NCBI GenBank assembly: GCA_037179335.1 | Contig: JAKZHN010000021.1 | Span: forward strand, 1 to 64,000 | Direction: 5' to 3' | From: Cyclaneusma minus | Taxonomy: Eukaryota; Ascomycota; Leotiomycetes; Marthamycetales; Marthamycetaceae | DNA length: 64,000 nucleotides | Part shown: positions 37,984 to 48,965 of the stretch, piece after piece | How the letters are laid out: each line of letters starts with the position of its first letter | How positions within the stretch are numbered: the first letter of the stretch is position 1 | Notes under the pieces: generated by a model | Database searches by the model: none | The model's input: only the letters and a program-made list of their open reading frames with translations | Told to the model about the DNA's origin: nothing | Translations under genes and position numbers: made by a program

Positions 37984-39676
37984 ACCTCAATGTTCTCGAA
38001 GCTGAGCGATCTGAAGCGGACCCAGCTCGCGAACTTCCGTGCCTGGGCCCAGAACCCTCAACTCCACAATGGACCCGTCCCTGAGCCCTGCGGGTCTCAT
38101 CGTCCGCTCATCAGAGATCTGACAGTGTGAACAAGGGTGGAGCTGCGAAGCCTCGTATGCGAACAACGTAGGCCCTGTGCCTTCCGAACACCCATCTGTC
38201 TGGGTCGTAAGTCGCGCGATCTCCTCTGATTGTGACCTTCAAATGTGGCTCCCCTACTGACTCTTTTTCGAACGCAGCATCTTGCGCAAAACATCATTTC
38301 AAAGCCCACTCTGGGCCCAAAACCCCATCCAAGTCACAGAGGAAGAGAGCTGGAAGGAGGGCATTGAAGGCTGCTGAGTGGGCTACCGAGCCAGTGATGG
38401 AAGCTGACGAGAAAGACGTCGCCGATGAAGTAGATGAGCACCATTGCCCTTGCCTTGGGTGTTGCCACCAACCAAGGCCCTTCCAACCAGGGTGCGAGCA
38501 CACGGGCCGTTACCATCCCCCGGCTTGGTTCGCCATTCCAAATGCGAACGTATGGACCAGTCAAGTCTGGAGCCGACAGAGCGCTTCGTCAAACAAACTC
38601 GCTGCCAGGTTTTGCCGGCGCACGCCTCCCTGTTCGGACTGAGACTCGAGATTCTGCAAGGAGGGCCTCGGCCATGACCGCTACCGATGGCAATGAGGAT
38701 CAACCCAGCCAGACGAGCGGCGGAGATCCTGGCCCGTCGACCGTTGCTGCCAAGAAGAAGAGGTCTCGCAAGGGCAACGAGAAGGCGCAGGAAGAAGTCC
38801 GCGCATCTTTATGCGGAAGGCATCCGCCACGGTCGTGGAAAGTGAGCAGATCTTCAGAAGTTTCGGCAGATGAACATGATGTACACCTTCCTTCGTGACA
38901 TGTACAACCAGGCAATGCTTCCACTCGTCGAGTAAGTCGTTCAGCTCTCAACCACTGCGATCTCCACTGACTGAGACCAAATAGGACGGATATCCACCAG
39001 GCCATCGGTCGTAGTGCTCGTAGCACGACTTCAGGATGGCTTTGTGTCTGCACTCAGCTCCTGGTTCCCTCCACAACATTTGAACTCACCCCTCACGAAT
39101 CCACCAGGCCATCGGTCATACCGTGTGGTGAGGCGAGGAAGACGGTCCATGTTTGGCACTACTTCGCTCTCTACACCGCGGAGACAGACATGATCGGGCT
39201 TCCGCCCTAACCTCTCCAGCTTCAGCCGTTTTCTCAGGACAAGCAGAAGGCGAATAACTATGTTGTTCGCTCTTCTGTTGGGGCCAGTCGATCTTTGCCA
39301 TGGACTGATAGAACCAAAGTTTAAAATGGGTATAAAGCTTCGTACCTGCATTCCACGGGAATGTCGACTCTCCGATGATGAAGATTTTTGGACTTCACCG
39401 CCCGAGCGTGGCATATCAGCTTTCATGGGGCGCCTGATGACCCCTACTGCGGCCCAGCGCGAAGTAGACGATATGAGAAATCAGATGCGCGAAGAAGAAA
39501 AGCGCGAAGCCGGGGAGCGCGAAGCCGAGGAGGCCCCGTCTCTGCGGATCAACGGAAGACTACTTCTCATGGGAACAGGCTATTTCGCGTTGGATGATGC
39601 TTGGAATTCCTGCAGTCCTTCCGCAGTCATGCTGAAACCCCCGTTGGACGAAAGGCGCCACCCATCAGGTGCGTGA
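37984..39676 (+). pseudogene. Probable degenerate multi-exon gene
   Basis: Patches look coding but sit in shifting frames: MFSKLSDLKRTQLANFRAW at about 38,000; a basic segment KSQRKRAGRRALKAAEW at about 38,335; a disordered segment with KKKRSRKGNEKAQEE near 38,750; and MMYTFLRDMYNQAMLPLVE at about 38,880. The last is followed by a textbook intron at 38,932-38,994 (GTAAGT donor, CACTGAC branch site, AATAG acceptor) that keeps frame into TDIHQAIGRSARSTT. A hydrophilic frame at 39,300-39,676 contains VDDMRNQMREEEKREAGERE. The other junctions need frameshifts, so I read this as one or more decayed, lineage-specific genes. No family assigned. Confidence 0.35.
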
Positions 39677-39689
39677 TTTTGGTGATGTT

Positions 39690-40010
39690 CTTCATCACCA
39701 GAAGACGAAACTGAAGGGACGACCCATTGTCATGGCGACAATGTGCTCGGGTACGGATGCTCCGCTACTGTCGGGAGTGCCTGATGTCGGAGGCGGAGTA
39801 CCAGAAGATGAAACCAAAGGACGACCCATTGTCATGGCGACAATGTGCTCGGGTACGGAGGCCCCACTCTTCGCAATGGGAGCGCCCGACGTCGGTGGTG
39901 ATGATCCCTTCATCACCAGAAGACGAAACTGAAGGGACGACCCATTGTCATGGCGACAATGTGCTCGGGTACAGAGACTCCGCTCTTCGCAATGGGATTG
40001 TTGGAGGATC
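39690..40010 (+). repeat. Tandem repeat encoding RPIVMATMCSGTxAPL
   Basis: Three copies of about 100-116 bp share GACGACCCATTGTCATGGCG followed by ACAATGTGCTCGGGTAC (starts near 39,718, 39,820 and 39,936). Copies 1 and 2 read RPIVMATMCSGTDAPL and RPIVMATMCSGTEAPL in one frame. Copies 1 and 3 carry one extra base just before the motif, so copy 3 is out of frame. The peptide resembles the S-adenosylmethionine-binding start of a group of fungal DNA-methyltransferase-like proteins; this is from memory and uncertain. It is more likely a repeated gene fragment than a gene. Confidence 0.6.
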
Positions 40011-42287
40011 GTTGGTTGTGTAAAGGACTTGTACATAGTCGAATTGAAGGATCCTTTGTATCAAACTCGGGTTTCTGTGTTTTCCTATATGCTTGGGAAG
40101 CCGTGAAAGCGTAACTTGCGGGATGAGGAGGTGTTTCAAGAGGTGGTGCGAAGATTTGAGGCATTGGTTCAGGGAACTTGCTCGGATTCCAGGAGGTGGG
40201 AATATGCTGACGACGTTGATAGGGTGATGATGCTGGTGTGGAGGTGGTGGATTTGATAGCCGAGGTGGTTCGGTGGATGATGCGAAGTTGCGAAGACGCG
40301 AATCCAGGGAAGTTGCTGAGATTCGCAATTGTTGGGACTTTGCTAACATCGATAGGGCATAGATGGTGGTGCGAAGATGAGGAAGTTGATCATCCCGTCA
40401 GCGCAATGCTTCTAAACAAAGGAGGACGAAGATGCTTACCCATGAGACGAAGATGACGATTCAGGGGGTGTTGCTCGCGGTCGCGATATTTTGGGTTGGC
40501 TGATTAGGATGGACGTGAATGACTCGGATGTCCCACATGGTTTGGATCGGCTCCGGTGATCTAGACTGGCTTCCGCCACAGCTATTACGAAGTTGACTCA
40601 TTCGAGCTCGATGTGAGACGGGTAAAACGAGTTCTGCTCGATTCAAAGGGGCTGCTTTGATGCCTCGGGTGGCAGAAGCTTGATGTTCCATGTGAAGATG
40701 GAGGTCGAAGATACACGACGAAGATGGAGGATGAAGTTGGAGGGCGAGGTTGAATGGGCGAGGTTGGGGATGTAAGATATGAAGCTGGATGGTACGCGAA
40801 GTTGCCAGTGAACGACTAGCCAAGTGAGCATCTTCAGATGCTTGAAGCTGGCCGGGCAGTACTTCACACCGGGGTTGAAGGATGGACTCTTAAGGTCCTG
40901 TTGATGTTGGGTGCCGTCGACCAAGACGTCTTCGATATCGAGATCAAGATCTCGCACAGAACTGCAGACGACTGATCAAAGACCAGCTCTGTGGCAGACT
41001 GCCATCACGGAAGCTGAAGCAGACAAGGATGGGGAGAGTTAGAGTCGAGCCAGAAAGAGAGTTACGGGTGGTGCGAGGAGGTGGAAGATCTCGGAAGGTC
41101 TGGATTGTTGATGTCAGGATTTAGGACCGGGCCCGGACTGTGGGAGGAGTTGTGGGAGCAAGTTCGGCGGCAAGCATGTGCGATTGCGATGGAGAAACTG
41201 GGGGAGCAAGCTGCGAGACTGATTGTTGTTGAACACAAAGGGTAGTGGACTGACGATAGAGTGGAAAGAAGAAGAGGGGAAGAGTATGATGGGTGTTGGG
41301 GTCAGTCCAGGTTGCTGGGTCGAGGAGTTGGAGTTTCGTGTGTTGGAGATGGAGATCCAGGGCAAGCCCCACGGAAGGCGACTAAGCGGAGTCAACAACA
41401 CCACTGCAAGTGTCTCCGACTGGACGTCGGTGGGTTAGCTTGACGATCCGGGTGATTGGAGAGAGACACTGGGCTTGACGGCCACGGATGGAACGGACGG
41501 TGTCGGGTCAGGAGACGGAGGAGAGATACCATGAACTCGACGGCAAGCCATAGACGGCTTCATGATCTTGACGATATTGGGACGGAGGGTCGAAAGTGGA
41601 TATCGAAAAATTTCACAACCCTGGACACCACTGCGACACATACAGGACAGAGTAATCTGTGACAAAGTCAAGAAGCCATCTGAGTGTCAAAGGAACCCAA
41701 GTGGTTCCACAAAACTTGAGATAAGTTCAGAGGAGTAGAAGTACTAAGTACTCTCAGGCTGAACAAGGCAGAATATGGGAAAGGGGCATTGGATATTGCA
41801 ACTGCTTTGGATGCTATTGACAACTTGGGGCCAGGCAGGCGTGGAAAGGACGAGGAAAACATACTGGCTGTGGCATGGATGCCATTGGCTGATGTCGGCT
41901 GAGAAGGGAAAGTATGGATAGAGAACGAGAGGACTTACGACTGAGAGTTATAGAGGGCAACAGGGACATTGACGGGGAGACACATGGATAGAAAGGTTAA
42001 GGCAGAAAAAGGTGGGCAGTGAACAACATTCACAGTCCCAAACCAGAGATGAAAAGGGTCCAGCCAGCTGAGAACGATGGTGTTGACCGCCGTCAGGCCC
42101 AGAAGACAAAAAGGAAACTCCAGAAACTTCAGAGTCGCGGATGTCATTGACGACATTGAAAGGAAAAGAAGAGTAGTACCAAGAACTTGCTACATGCCTG
42201 CACAATCACATTCAGAGAGACAAACTAGACCCATCCTTGACAGATCAGATAGCAGAAAAGACGTGTGTATTTCATACTTCCCTGTCC
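40011..42287. other. No supported gene; low-complexity GAAGATG-rich sequence
   Basis: Up to about 41,100 the plus strand repeats loosely related blocks such as GTGGTGCGAAGAT, GAAGTTGC and GATGATG. The rest contains only short frames without protein character. It may be decayed gene sequence. Confidence 0.5.
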
Positions 42288-43105
42288 CTAAGCTCCACAC
42301 ATATTTAACAGTCTGCTCAACAAGCCCCTTTTCTCCTTGGGTGTCTCTGCACTCTTTGCCTTCAGCATTGAATCGTCCTCAGATTCTGCACCACCATCTG
42401 CTGGTTTGCTCACAGCAGAGAGAGAGGCGATGGTCAAGCTGAACTTGCCCTCCTGTTCACCAAAGAAACTGCAAGCACCTGTCAGTCAACTTCCCTTATC
42501 TCTCAGAACATCGACACTTACCTCCGCATCATAAAGCTAATCCGCTTGATACTCTTGAGATCAAGCGGCTTAGCGTCCTTCTTCTCCCTGCCCCTATACG
42601 TCGCCTTGAAAGCATTCCATGGCACAAAAAGCTCCATTCCCTCACTCTCCTCCGTCCCCTCCTCTTTCCTGAACTCATACTCCCAACTTACACCACTCTG
42701 CTCCCTCCCATCTCCCCTCTTCGGCAGTACCTCATCCTTCAACGTCAGCGCATACATTTTGCTATCCGCTTCAGCGATTTTCAGCAAAATGCCATCATAT
42801 TTCGATAAATCCCAGGTCCTGTCTTCGCCAGTGGTGCGTTGGGAGGCGAAACCGGCTCCGCCGAGGGTTTTGATGTCGAGGGTGCCGGAGAAGACGGCCA
42901 TGTTGTCGGGGAGGACGGTGAGGAAAGACTTGGATTTGCCGCCGCGGACGCGGTCGTCGGTTGCTTGCCAGTCGGCTGCGTGCCAGGGCCTGAGAGGATT
43001 GTCAGCAAAGAAGTCTTTTTGCTGGATCAACGCTTTCATTGCCAATGGAAGGAGGACATACTTGGAGCCACCAAACAGGTCCTTTGAAGCGGTGTATGAA
43101 GCCAT
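42288..43105 (-). CDS. CIA30-domain protein (complex I assembly type)
   Basis: Three exons read on the minus strand: 43,062-43,105, 42,522-42,989 and 42,288-42,468, giving 230 aa. Intron 1 (72 bp) has GTATGT, GCTGAC and CTCAG; intron 2 (53 bp) has GTAAGT, ACTGAC and GCAG; both keep frame. The product runs MASYTASKDLFGGSKPWHAA, then DWQATDDRVRGGKSKSFL, the hallmark tryptophan and DDxVxGGxS motif of the CIA30 (NDUFAF1-like) fold, and ends in a Ser/Glu/Lys-rich tail. The family includes assembly factors of mitochondrial complex I. No clear mitochondrial presequence is present, so a related cytosolic member is equally possible. C-to-G switch near 42,810. An upstream GTG-started extension was not used. 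Confidence 0.85.
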
Positions 43106-43642
43106 TGTGAGGTTTTGCTGGATGTAGGCCGGAAGGTAAAGTATTGTGAATATGATGTAGACTGTCTTGATGAGGAAACTAGGAAGCATCGAATAAAGAG
43201 TCACAATCGTGTCGTGGTGGACTGGTAGAGTCGGTCATCATGAGGTCGTCGCCGCAGTATGTTAGCGTCATGGCCGAGTGCGGAGGGTTGAACTCTAAAT
43301 TGCCGACACTAAGCATCCATACGCTCGGGCCACATTGACTTCTCATGTCATCCTCCCCATATCATTTTGAGTTGCACGAATTTTCACAAAGAGACAGTTA
43401 CTGTATACAATGAGCAGCTTCCAAGACAACGAAATGTAGCATTCTGAAAAACTGTTTTTGGAATTTCAATTGACTGGCGTTGGGAGATTAATGGCCAATT
43501 CAATCTCCCATGCCAAGAATACCTCGAGTAATCGGTATCTAGGCTATCATTCCTCAGCCTCGCATTTGAGCCTCGCCCCTACATCAACACCAAGCTCACC
43601 TCGAACCCATCACCATCCTCACTTCAAAACACCAAAGCCACC
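43106..43642. promoter_or_regulatory. Divergent promoter region, CIA30 gene and rad10
   Basis: 537 bp separate two start codons pointing away from each other, so both promoters must lie here. A pyrimidine-rich stretch precedes the rad10 start. No specific operator was recognised. Confidence 0.5.
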
Positions 43643-44869
43643 ATGGACGACGACGAATTTGGCGCCGACGCCGATTTCCTCTCGGCCCTCGCCGAAACGC
43701 CAGTCCCCGCCACGCGAATCCAACAACTTGAACCCGCCCCCCAGCGCGTCTCCCAGCCCACTCCCCAGCGAATCGCCGCACCAACACCCGGCACCTCATC
43801 TTCCTCCACAGCCCCCAAACCCGTCCAACCCACCCCCCAAGCCCTCCCAGCCAAAGGCTCCGGCTCCAGCATCCTCGTCTCCCCCCGTCAAAAAGGCAAT
43901 CCCATACTCTCCTCCCTCCGCGCCCTGCCCTGGGAATACAGCGACATCCCCGCCGACTACATCCTCGGCGCCACCACCTGCGCCCTCTTCCTCTCTCTAA
44001 AATACCACCGCCTGCATCCCGACTACATCTACACACGAATGAGGTCCCTCGGCGGTAAATACCTCCTCCGCATCCTCCTCGTCCTCGTCGACATAGCCAA
44101 CCATGAAGATTCCATTAAGGAACTTTCCAAAACCAGTTTAATCAACAACGTAACCGTAATCCTCTGCTGGAGCGCATCGGAAGCAGCGCGGTATTTGGAA
44201 TTGTATAAGAGTTATGAACATGCACAGAAAGGGCAGGGGATTAGGGAAAATAAGGGAGAGGGGTGGGCGGAGAAGGTGGTGGAGTTTTGTACGACGCCGA
44301 GAGTGGTGAATAAGACGGATGCGGTGAGCTTGGTGGCTGCTTTTGGGAGTGTGAGGGGGGCGGTTAATGCGAGGGTTGAGGAGATTGCGGTTGTGCCGGG
44401 GTGGGGGGAGAAGAAGTGTAGGAGGTGGTGTCAGGTTGTGGAGGAGGGGTTCAGGAATAAGAGGGCCGCGAAGAGACAGAGGAAGACTAATAGTAATGTG
44501 CAGGGAGAGGGAAGTGGCGGTGATGCCTTGGATAAGGCGGTACCGTTGAGTAGGGTGCCGTTGAGGGAGATGGGTGAGGCGGCGAGAAAAGAGACGGAGA
44601 GTGGTGCGGAGGTGGCGGGGGAGAAAGCAAAAGAGGCGGAAAAGGAGAAGCCCAAACAATTCCAGATGTGGGATCCGGATGATGATGATGACGAAGATGA
44701 AGAGGCTATGATCGCTGCTGCTATAGCAGAGGAGTACAAGTTGTCTCAGAAGACCGGTGCAAGTCAACAGTCACAGCCGCCAAAGCCGCCCGAGAAACCT
44801 ACACAACCAGCAGAGGAATTGAGCGATGGAATAGCGGCGGCGTTGGCGCGATTACGAAAAGAGCCGTAA
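43643..44869 (+). CDS. rad10: DNA repair endonuclease subunit Rad10/ERCC1
   Basis: A single exon encodes 408 aa from an ideal start (GCCACCATGG). After a Pro/Gln-rich leader, residues about 75-215 are the ERCC1/Rad10/Swi10 central domain: ILVSPRQKGNPILSSLRALP, then ADYILGATTCALFLSLKYHR, LHPDYIYTRMRSLG, ILLVLVDIANHE, and WSASEAARYLELYKSYE. A helix-hairpin-helix segment follows (TDAVSLVAAFGSVRGA, then PGWGEKKCRRWCQVVEEGF). The tail is charged, with an Asp/Glu run near residue 350. With XPF/Rad1 as catalytic partner it cuts on the 5' side of bulky lesions in nucleotide excision repair and trims flaps in recombination. The central domain is not itself the nuclease. C-to-G switch near 44,170. Confidence 0.95.
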   Translation: MDDDEFGADADFLSALAETPVPATRIQQLEPAPQRVSQPTPQRIAAPTPGTSSSSTAPKPVQPTPQALPAKGSGSSILVSPRQKGNPILSSLRALPWEYSDIPADYILGATTCALFLSLKYHRLHPDYIYTRMRSLGGKYLLRILLVLVDIANHEDSIKELSKTSLINNVTVILCWSASEAARYLELYKSYEHAQKGQGIRENKGEGWAEKVVEFCTTPRVVNKTDAVSLVAAFGSVRGAVNARVEEIAVVPGWGEKKCRRWCQVVEEGFRNKRAAKRQRKTNSNVQGEGSGGDALDKAVPLSRVPLREMGEAARKETESGAEVAGEKAKEAEKEKPKQFQMWDPDDDDDEDEEAMIAAAIAEEYKLSQKTGASQQSQPPKPPEKPTQPAEELSDGIAAALARLRKEP

Positions 44870-45075
44870 GAGACGTCTATGGGATTTGATGTTTAGCATT
44901 GGAGTTTGGGGTATGATACCAGGGGACTCGGAAGGGAGGACAAGGTGAATGGAAGGGGTTTCTCTATGCTATGGAAAATGCAATACAGTTCCTGTTTGAT
45001 GCTACAGTGACACCGAAAGTCGATATATGGCTTGCGATCAACAGTGGCAGCAACTCCGCGGGAACGATGTGCCCT

Positions 45076-45245
45076 ATAACTTGGGATATTCTCGAGGATT
45101 GGGAATATTCTCAAGAAATGGGAGCCTTTTCAAATATTGAGAACATTCTTAAGGATTGGGAATGTTCGCAATGATTTGGGATATTCGCAATGATTTGGGA
45201 TATTCGCAATGATTTGGGATGTTCGCAATAACTTGGGGCAATTCC
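45076..45245. repeat. ~19-bp tandem repeat with GAATATTC cores
   Basis: The unit TGATTTGGGATATTCGCAA is repeated three times at about 45,172-45,228, with looser relatives (GGATTGGGAATATTCTCAA) before it. The GGAATATTC core resembles nGAAnnTTCn heat-shock elements. It directly borders the left end of the promoter-like array. A related cluster in reverse orientation lies at 48,795-48,965. Confidence 0.75.
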
Positions 45246-48200
45246 AACAACTTCCAAACGGCGAGCCAACGCCGTACAGGCTTTGATATCCTTCCGCTTA
45301 CCAGTTACCACAACTGGGACTCATAGGCATTATGTGGCCTTACCCTAGAAGGTCCAATGCTCTTTGGAGCATATCCAGCACGTGAGCACGTGAGCACGTG
45401 AGCATCACCCAATCAGGCCAGTAACCGAAGCCGCGCATTTCAAAGCTCCGAGAGCGGCCTAAGGGCCACAACACCAAGGAGAGACATTTCAAGAGCTATA
45501 AAAGCTTCCTTCTTTCCAGTATTGAGATCCCAAGGAAACGGATGGCCATACCATGGAACAGTCAATGGACGCCATAGATCGCCAACGTGTGTAGTAGAAA
45601 GCCTATGCTAAATGTCTGCTCCCTACACTCCGCCCCCTTTCTTCCCACACGTCTTTTCTGCGGTCCCAATAAAGTGCTCCACGCCGAGTACAAGCAACAG
45701 CAGCTTCCAAATCCGACAGCAGGGACCTTTCCCAGCGACAGAGGAAGCTGTTTTCTTGGATGTTTAGCAGCCTGAGATGACTAGCTTGACGCCAACGCTG
45801 CAGCCCCAAGTGGCAGTCCCCCACGGTTATAAAAGCTCACTCTTTTCCACTCTTAATATCTCAAGACTACCAATAATCTTGGTATTCGGTCCATGTGAGA
45901 CAATCCCGAGTATCTCAGAGTGTCACTCCACAAAGCGTCCTGTGCGAACGGCAAACGACCTGTGCTGAAATCCAGCCCTCCGAAACCCGCTTCTGTCTCA
46001 GATCTCAAACTTTATGTTCACGCTCCTAGGGAGGATTTTCATGTCGGGTGTGACATCAGCATTCAAGCCCGACAGCAAGGGGTTCTGTTGGCAGCAGAAC
46101 AGGTTGGCTGGTGAGTGCTTAGCAGCCTGAGGTATCTTGAAGTTGAGACTTCAGCGCCTAGGGGCAGTAGTCTTCAAAACCTATAAAAGGGCAGGCTTGC
46201 CCAGTGTTGATATCCCCAGAAATTTTCAAAACAGTCTACAAGCTAATGGGTGACTCCACGAAACGCCCTGCTCAAGTTGCTAAAGACATGTTCTGTGGCG
46301 AGGCTCTTTATTCTTTACACTCGTAGCACTCTTTCCACGCTTCACCTTTGCAGCGCGAAGAAGGGTACCTTACTTCAAGCACACAAATACAACAGCGGCT
46401 TCCGCACCCGACAGCAACAAACTTGCTCGACAGCAAAGCAGGATTTCTTTTGCATTGCTTAGCACATGCACCCCATTTTCGCCTCAAGACTATAATGCTA
46501 AGGGAAAGACCTCGAGAGCTATAAAAGCACAGCTCTTTCCAGTGTTTGGTAGCCCAAGAAAAGAAAACCAGCCATGAGGACATCTGACGATAACTCCACG
46601 CGACTCTCCACTCAGGTAGTTGTCAGAAACCAACGCTAAGTCTCAGCTTCTTCAGCACTCACCAACTTTCATGCTTCGTTTTCGCAGCTTAGGTAGGGAG
46701 AAGCTTTTCGTGTCAATAATCACAGCAGCTTCCAGGGTCGACAGCAATGGATTTTGTCGACGGTAGAGCAAGCCGTTCTGCCCAGTGCCTAGCAGCGTAG
46801 GCCTTGTTTCAAGGCTGCATCATTTGGGGGGAAAGGCTCTCAAAGCTATAAAAGCGCAGCTGCTTCCAGTGTTGATCTCCCAAAACAATTGAATTCGTGT
46901 GAGCCTCACACGACAAGATTTGACAACCACTCCGCACCGTGCTCTTTTCGTGTATCTAAAAAGAGAGCGTATGCCAAGACACGACTCTCTGACATGGGCT
47001 CCTTCCCATGCTTTATTTTCGCGGTTCTGCGGAAAGATGTTTCGGATCAAGTTGAACGACAGCAGCTTTTCAAACAAACGGTAGGAGGCCTCATCGACAG
47101 CAGACCTAGCTGTCTCCTGGATCGCTTAGCAAACAAGCCCAAAATCAAGGCTGCAGGGGTAGTAGTCTTCCACACTTATAAATACGCAGCCCTTTCTAGT
47201 CTTGATATCCCAAGAAAGGAACCTGAGTCAATCCAATCGAACCGAGATTTGACGACCACTCCACACAGCGTCTTTCTCGAGTACCAGAGAAAAGAACATA
47301 TTCTAGAATCTAGTTTTCTAACCATTGGCCTCTCTCTAAGTTTTGTCTTCGCGGCTTTGGGGTATTGAATTCGCATTCGGTATACGACAGCAGGAAGTCT
47401 TTTCGACGACAGAGAAACCCTCCTTCTGAATTACTTATCAACTAAGCTCGAAGTCGAGGCTGCGGTGCCAAGATCGAAAGGGCAGTCTTCTAAACCTAGG
47501 TATAAAAGCACTGCTCTTTCCAGTGTTTATATCCCAAGAAATGATACCAGACGCAAGCAGAACATTTCACGCCAACCTAGATTTGACGACCACGCAGCAC
47601 CGTGCTTCTCTCGAGTATCAGAGAAGCCAACCTGTGCGAAGATCTAGTTTTCCAACAACATTGGCCCTTCTCCATGCCTCGTTTTGGCGCTTCTCAGCAA
47701 AGTTCTTTCGAATTCAGTATACGACAGCAGCTTTTGAGCAACAGCAGCTTCCAAGATCGACACCAACAGGTTTGTCGACAGCAGAGGAAACCACCTTCTG
47801 AATTTCTTAGCAACTCAGCTTGAAATCGAGGCTGCAGCGCCATGGCCCAGGGGGAAATCTTCCACAACTATAAAAGTGCAGTCCTTTTCATTGTTGGTGT
47901 CCCAAATAAAAAGATTGCGAAGATCAAAGCCAACGCGGGCTTCTTGCGGAGTGTCAAGGAAGAGAATCTGCATTAGCCTCTGGCTTTTCGATATTGGCCC
48001 CTTTCCTTGGTTCGTCTTCGCGGTCTAAAGAAACGTCCTCTGTTTTGAACAGGTCTGACGGCAGGTTTTCAGTATGACAGTGAGAGGCTTTGTCGACAAG
48101 AACACAAGCTGTTGTCTTGGGCGCTTAGAAGCTTTACCTTACTCGACGTCAAGTCTGCAGCGCCAAAGCCCAAGAGGCTGCCTTGCAAAGCTATAAAAGC

Positions 48201-48794
48201 ACTGCTCTTTCCAGTGTTGATATTGCAAGGAAGACCGCCGATCCTTGGTTTGCGCAGGCACCGGCGGACGAACTCGTAGCGCCAAGCCGTTCAAGTGGCG
48301 CGAACTTTCTGGAGAGATACAAACCGAGATCATCAGACCGGCTATAACCTGCTTTTCACAATCAATGAGTATGGTCTCCCATGGAGCCCTCAGCTGGTGG
48401 CAAAAAACATGTACTGACACCCAGCTCTCAAATACCCGCATCCTATCCACGCTTTATCTACGGACTTCTGGAGTGAATTTTTTCATATAGAGTATAACAG
48501 CATCTTTCAAACCCGACAGCAGGGAACTTTGCCGACAGCAGGTCAATTGACATGCTTGTGACTTAGTCAAGACTACAGCGCCAATACCCCAAGGGAAGTC
48601 GTCCCTGCCTATGAAAGGACTGCTCTTTCCGGTGTTGATATCCCCAGAAATCACTTGCCTACAAGGAACCAAAACAAGACGATGTTCGAGGCATCCACGA
48701 CGACCCAGATTGTACAGTGGGACGAAAAGAGTACGCACCTCCTTTCTGAAAGTGAATTGATATGTAGCTCTGGTCGGAACAGACTTCTGCCTTC

Positions 48795-48965
48795 AGCTAT
48801 TTGATATTCCTCTATCCTTTGGAATATTCCAAATTATTCATAATATTCCCAGTTTCTGAGGATATTCTCAATCGCTGGGAATACTCCCACTTCCCAAAAA
48901 TACTCCCAATTTTTCGGAATATTCATAATCACTAGGGATACTCCTGATTTGTGGAGGAGGCCTTC
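48795..48965 (-). repeat. Inserted GGAATATTCC-rich cluster
   Basis: Reverse complement repeats the ~20-bp theme TTGGGAATATTxxCAA seen at 45,076-45,245. It accounts for part of the 601-bp gap between two array units, so it probably inserted into or expanded within the array. Confidence 0.65.

Noticed and set aside
44138..44767. 209-codon frame antisense to rad10
   Set aside because: Shadow of the Rad10 coding frame with low-complexity Leu/Pro/Arg sequence.
46889..47368. 159-codon frame within the promoter array
   Set aside because: It crosses a TATA box and CAAG site of the next unit, and the frame is not kept in other units.
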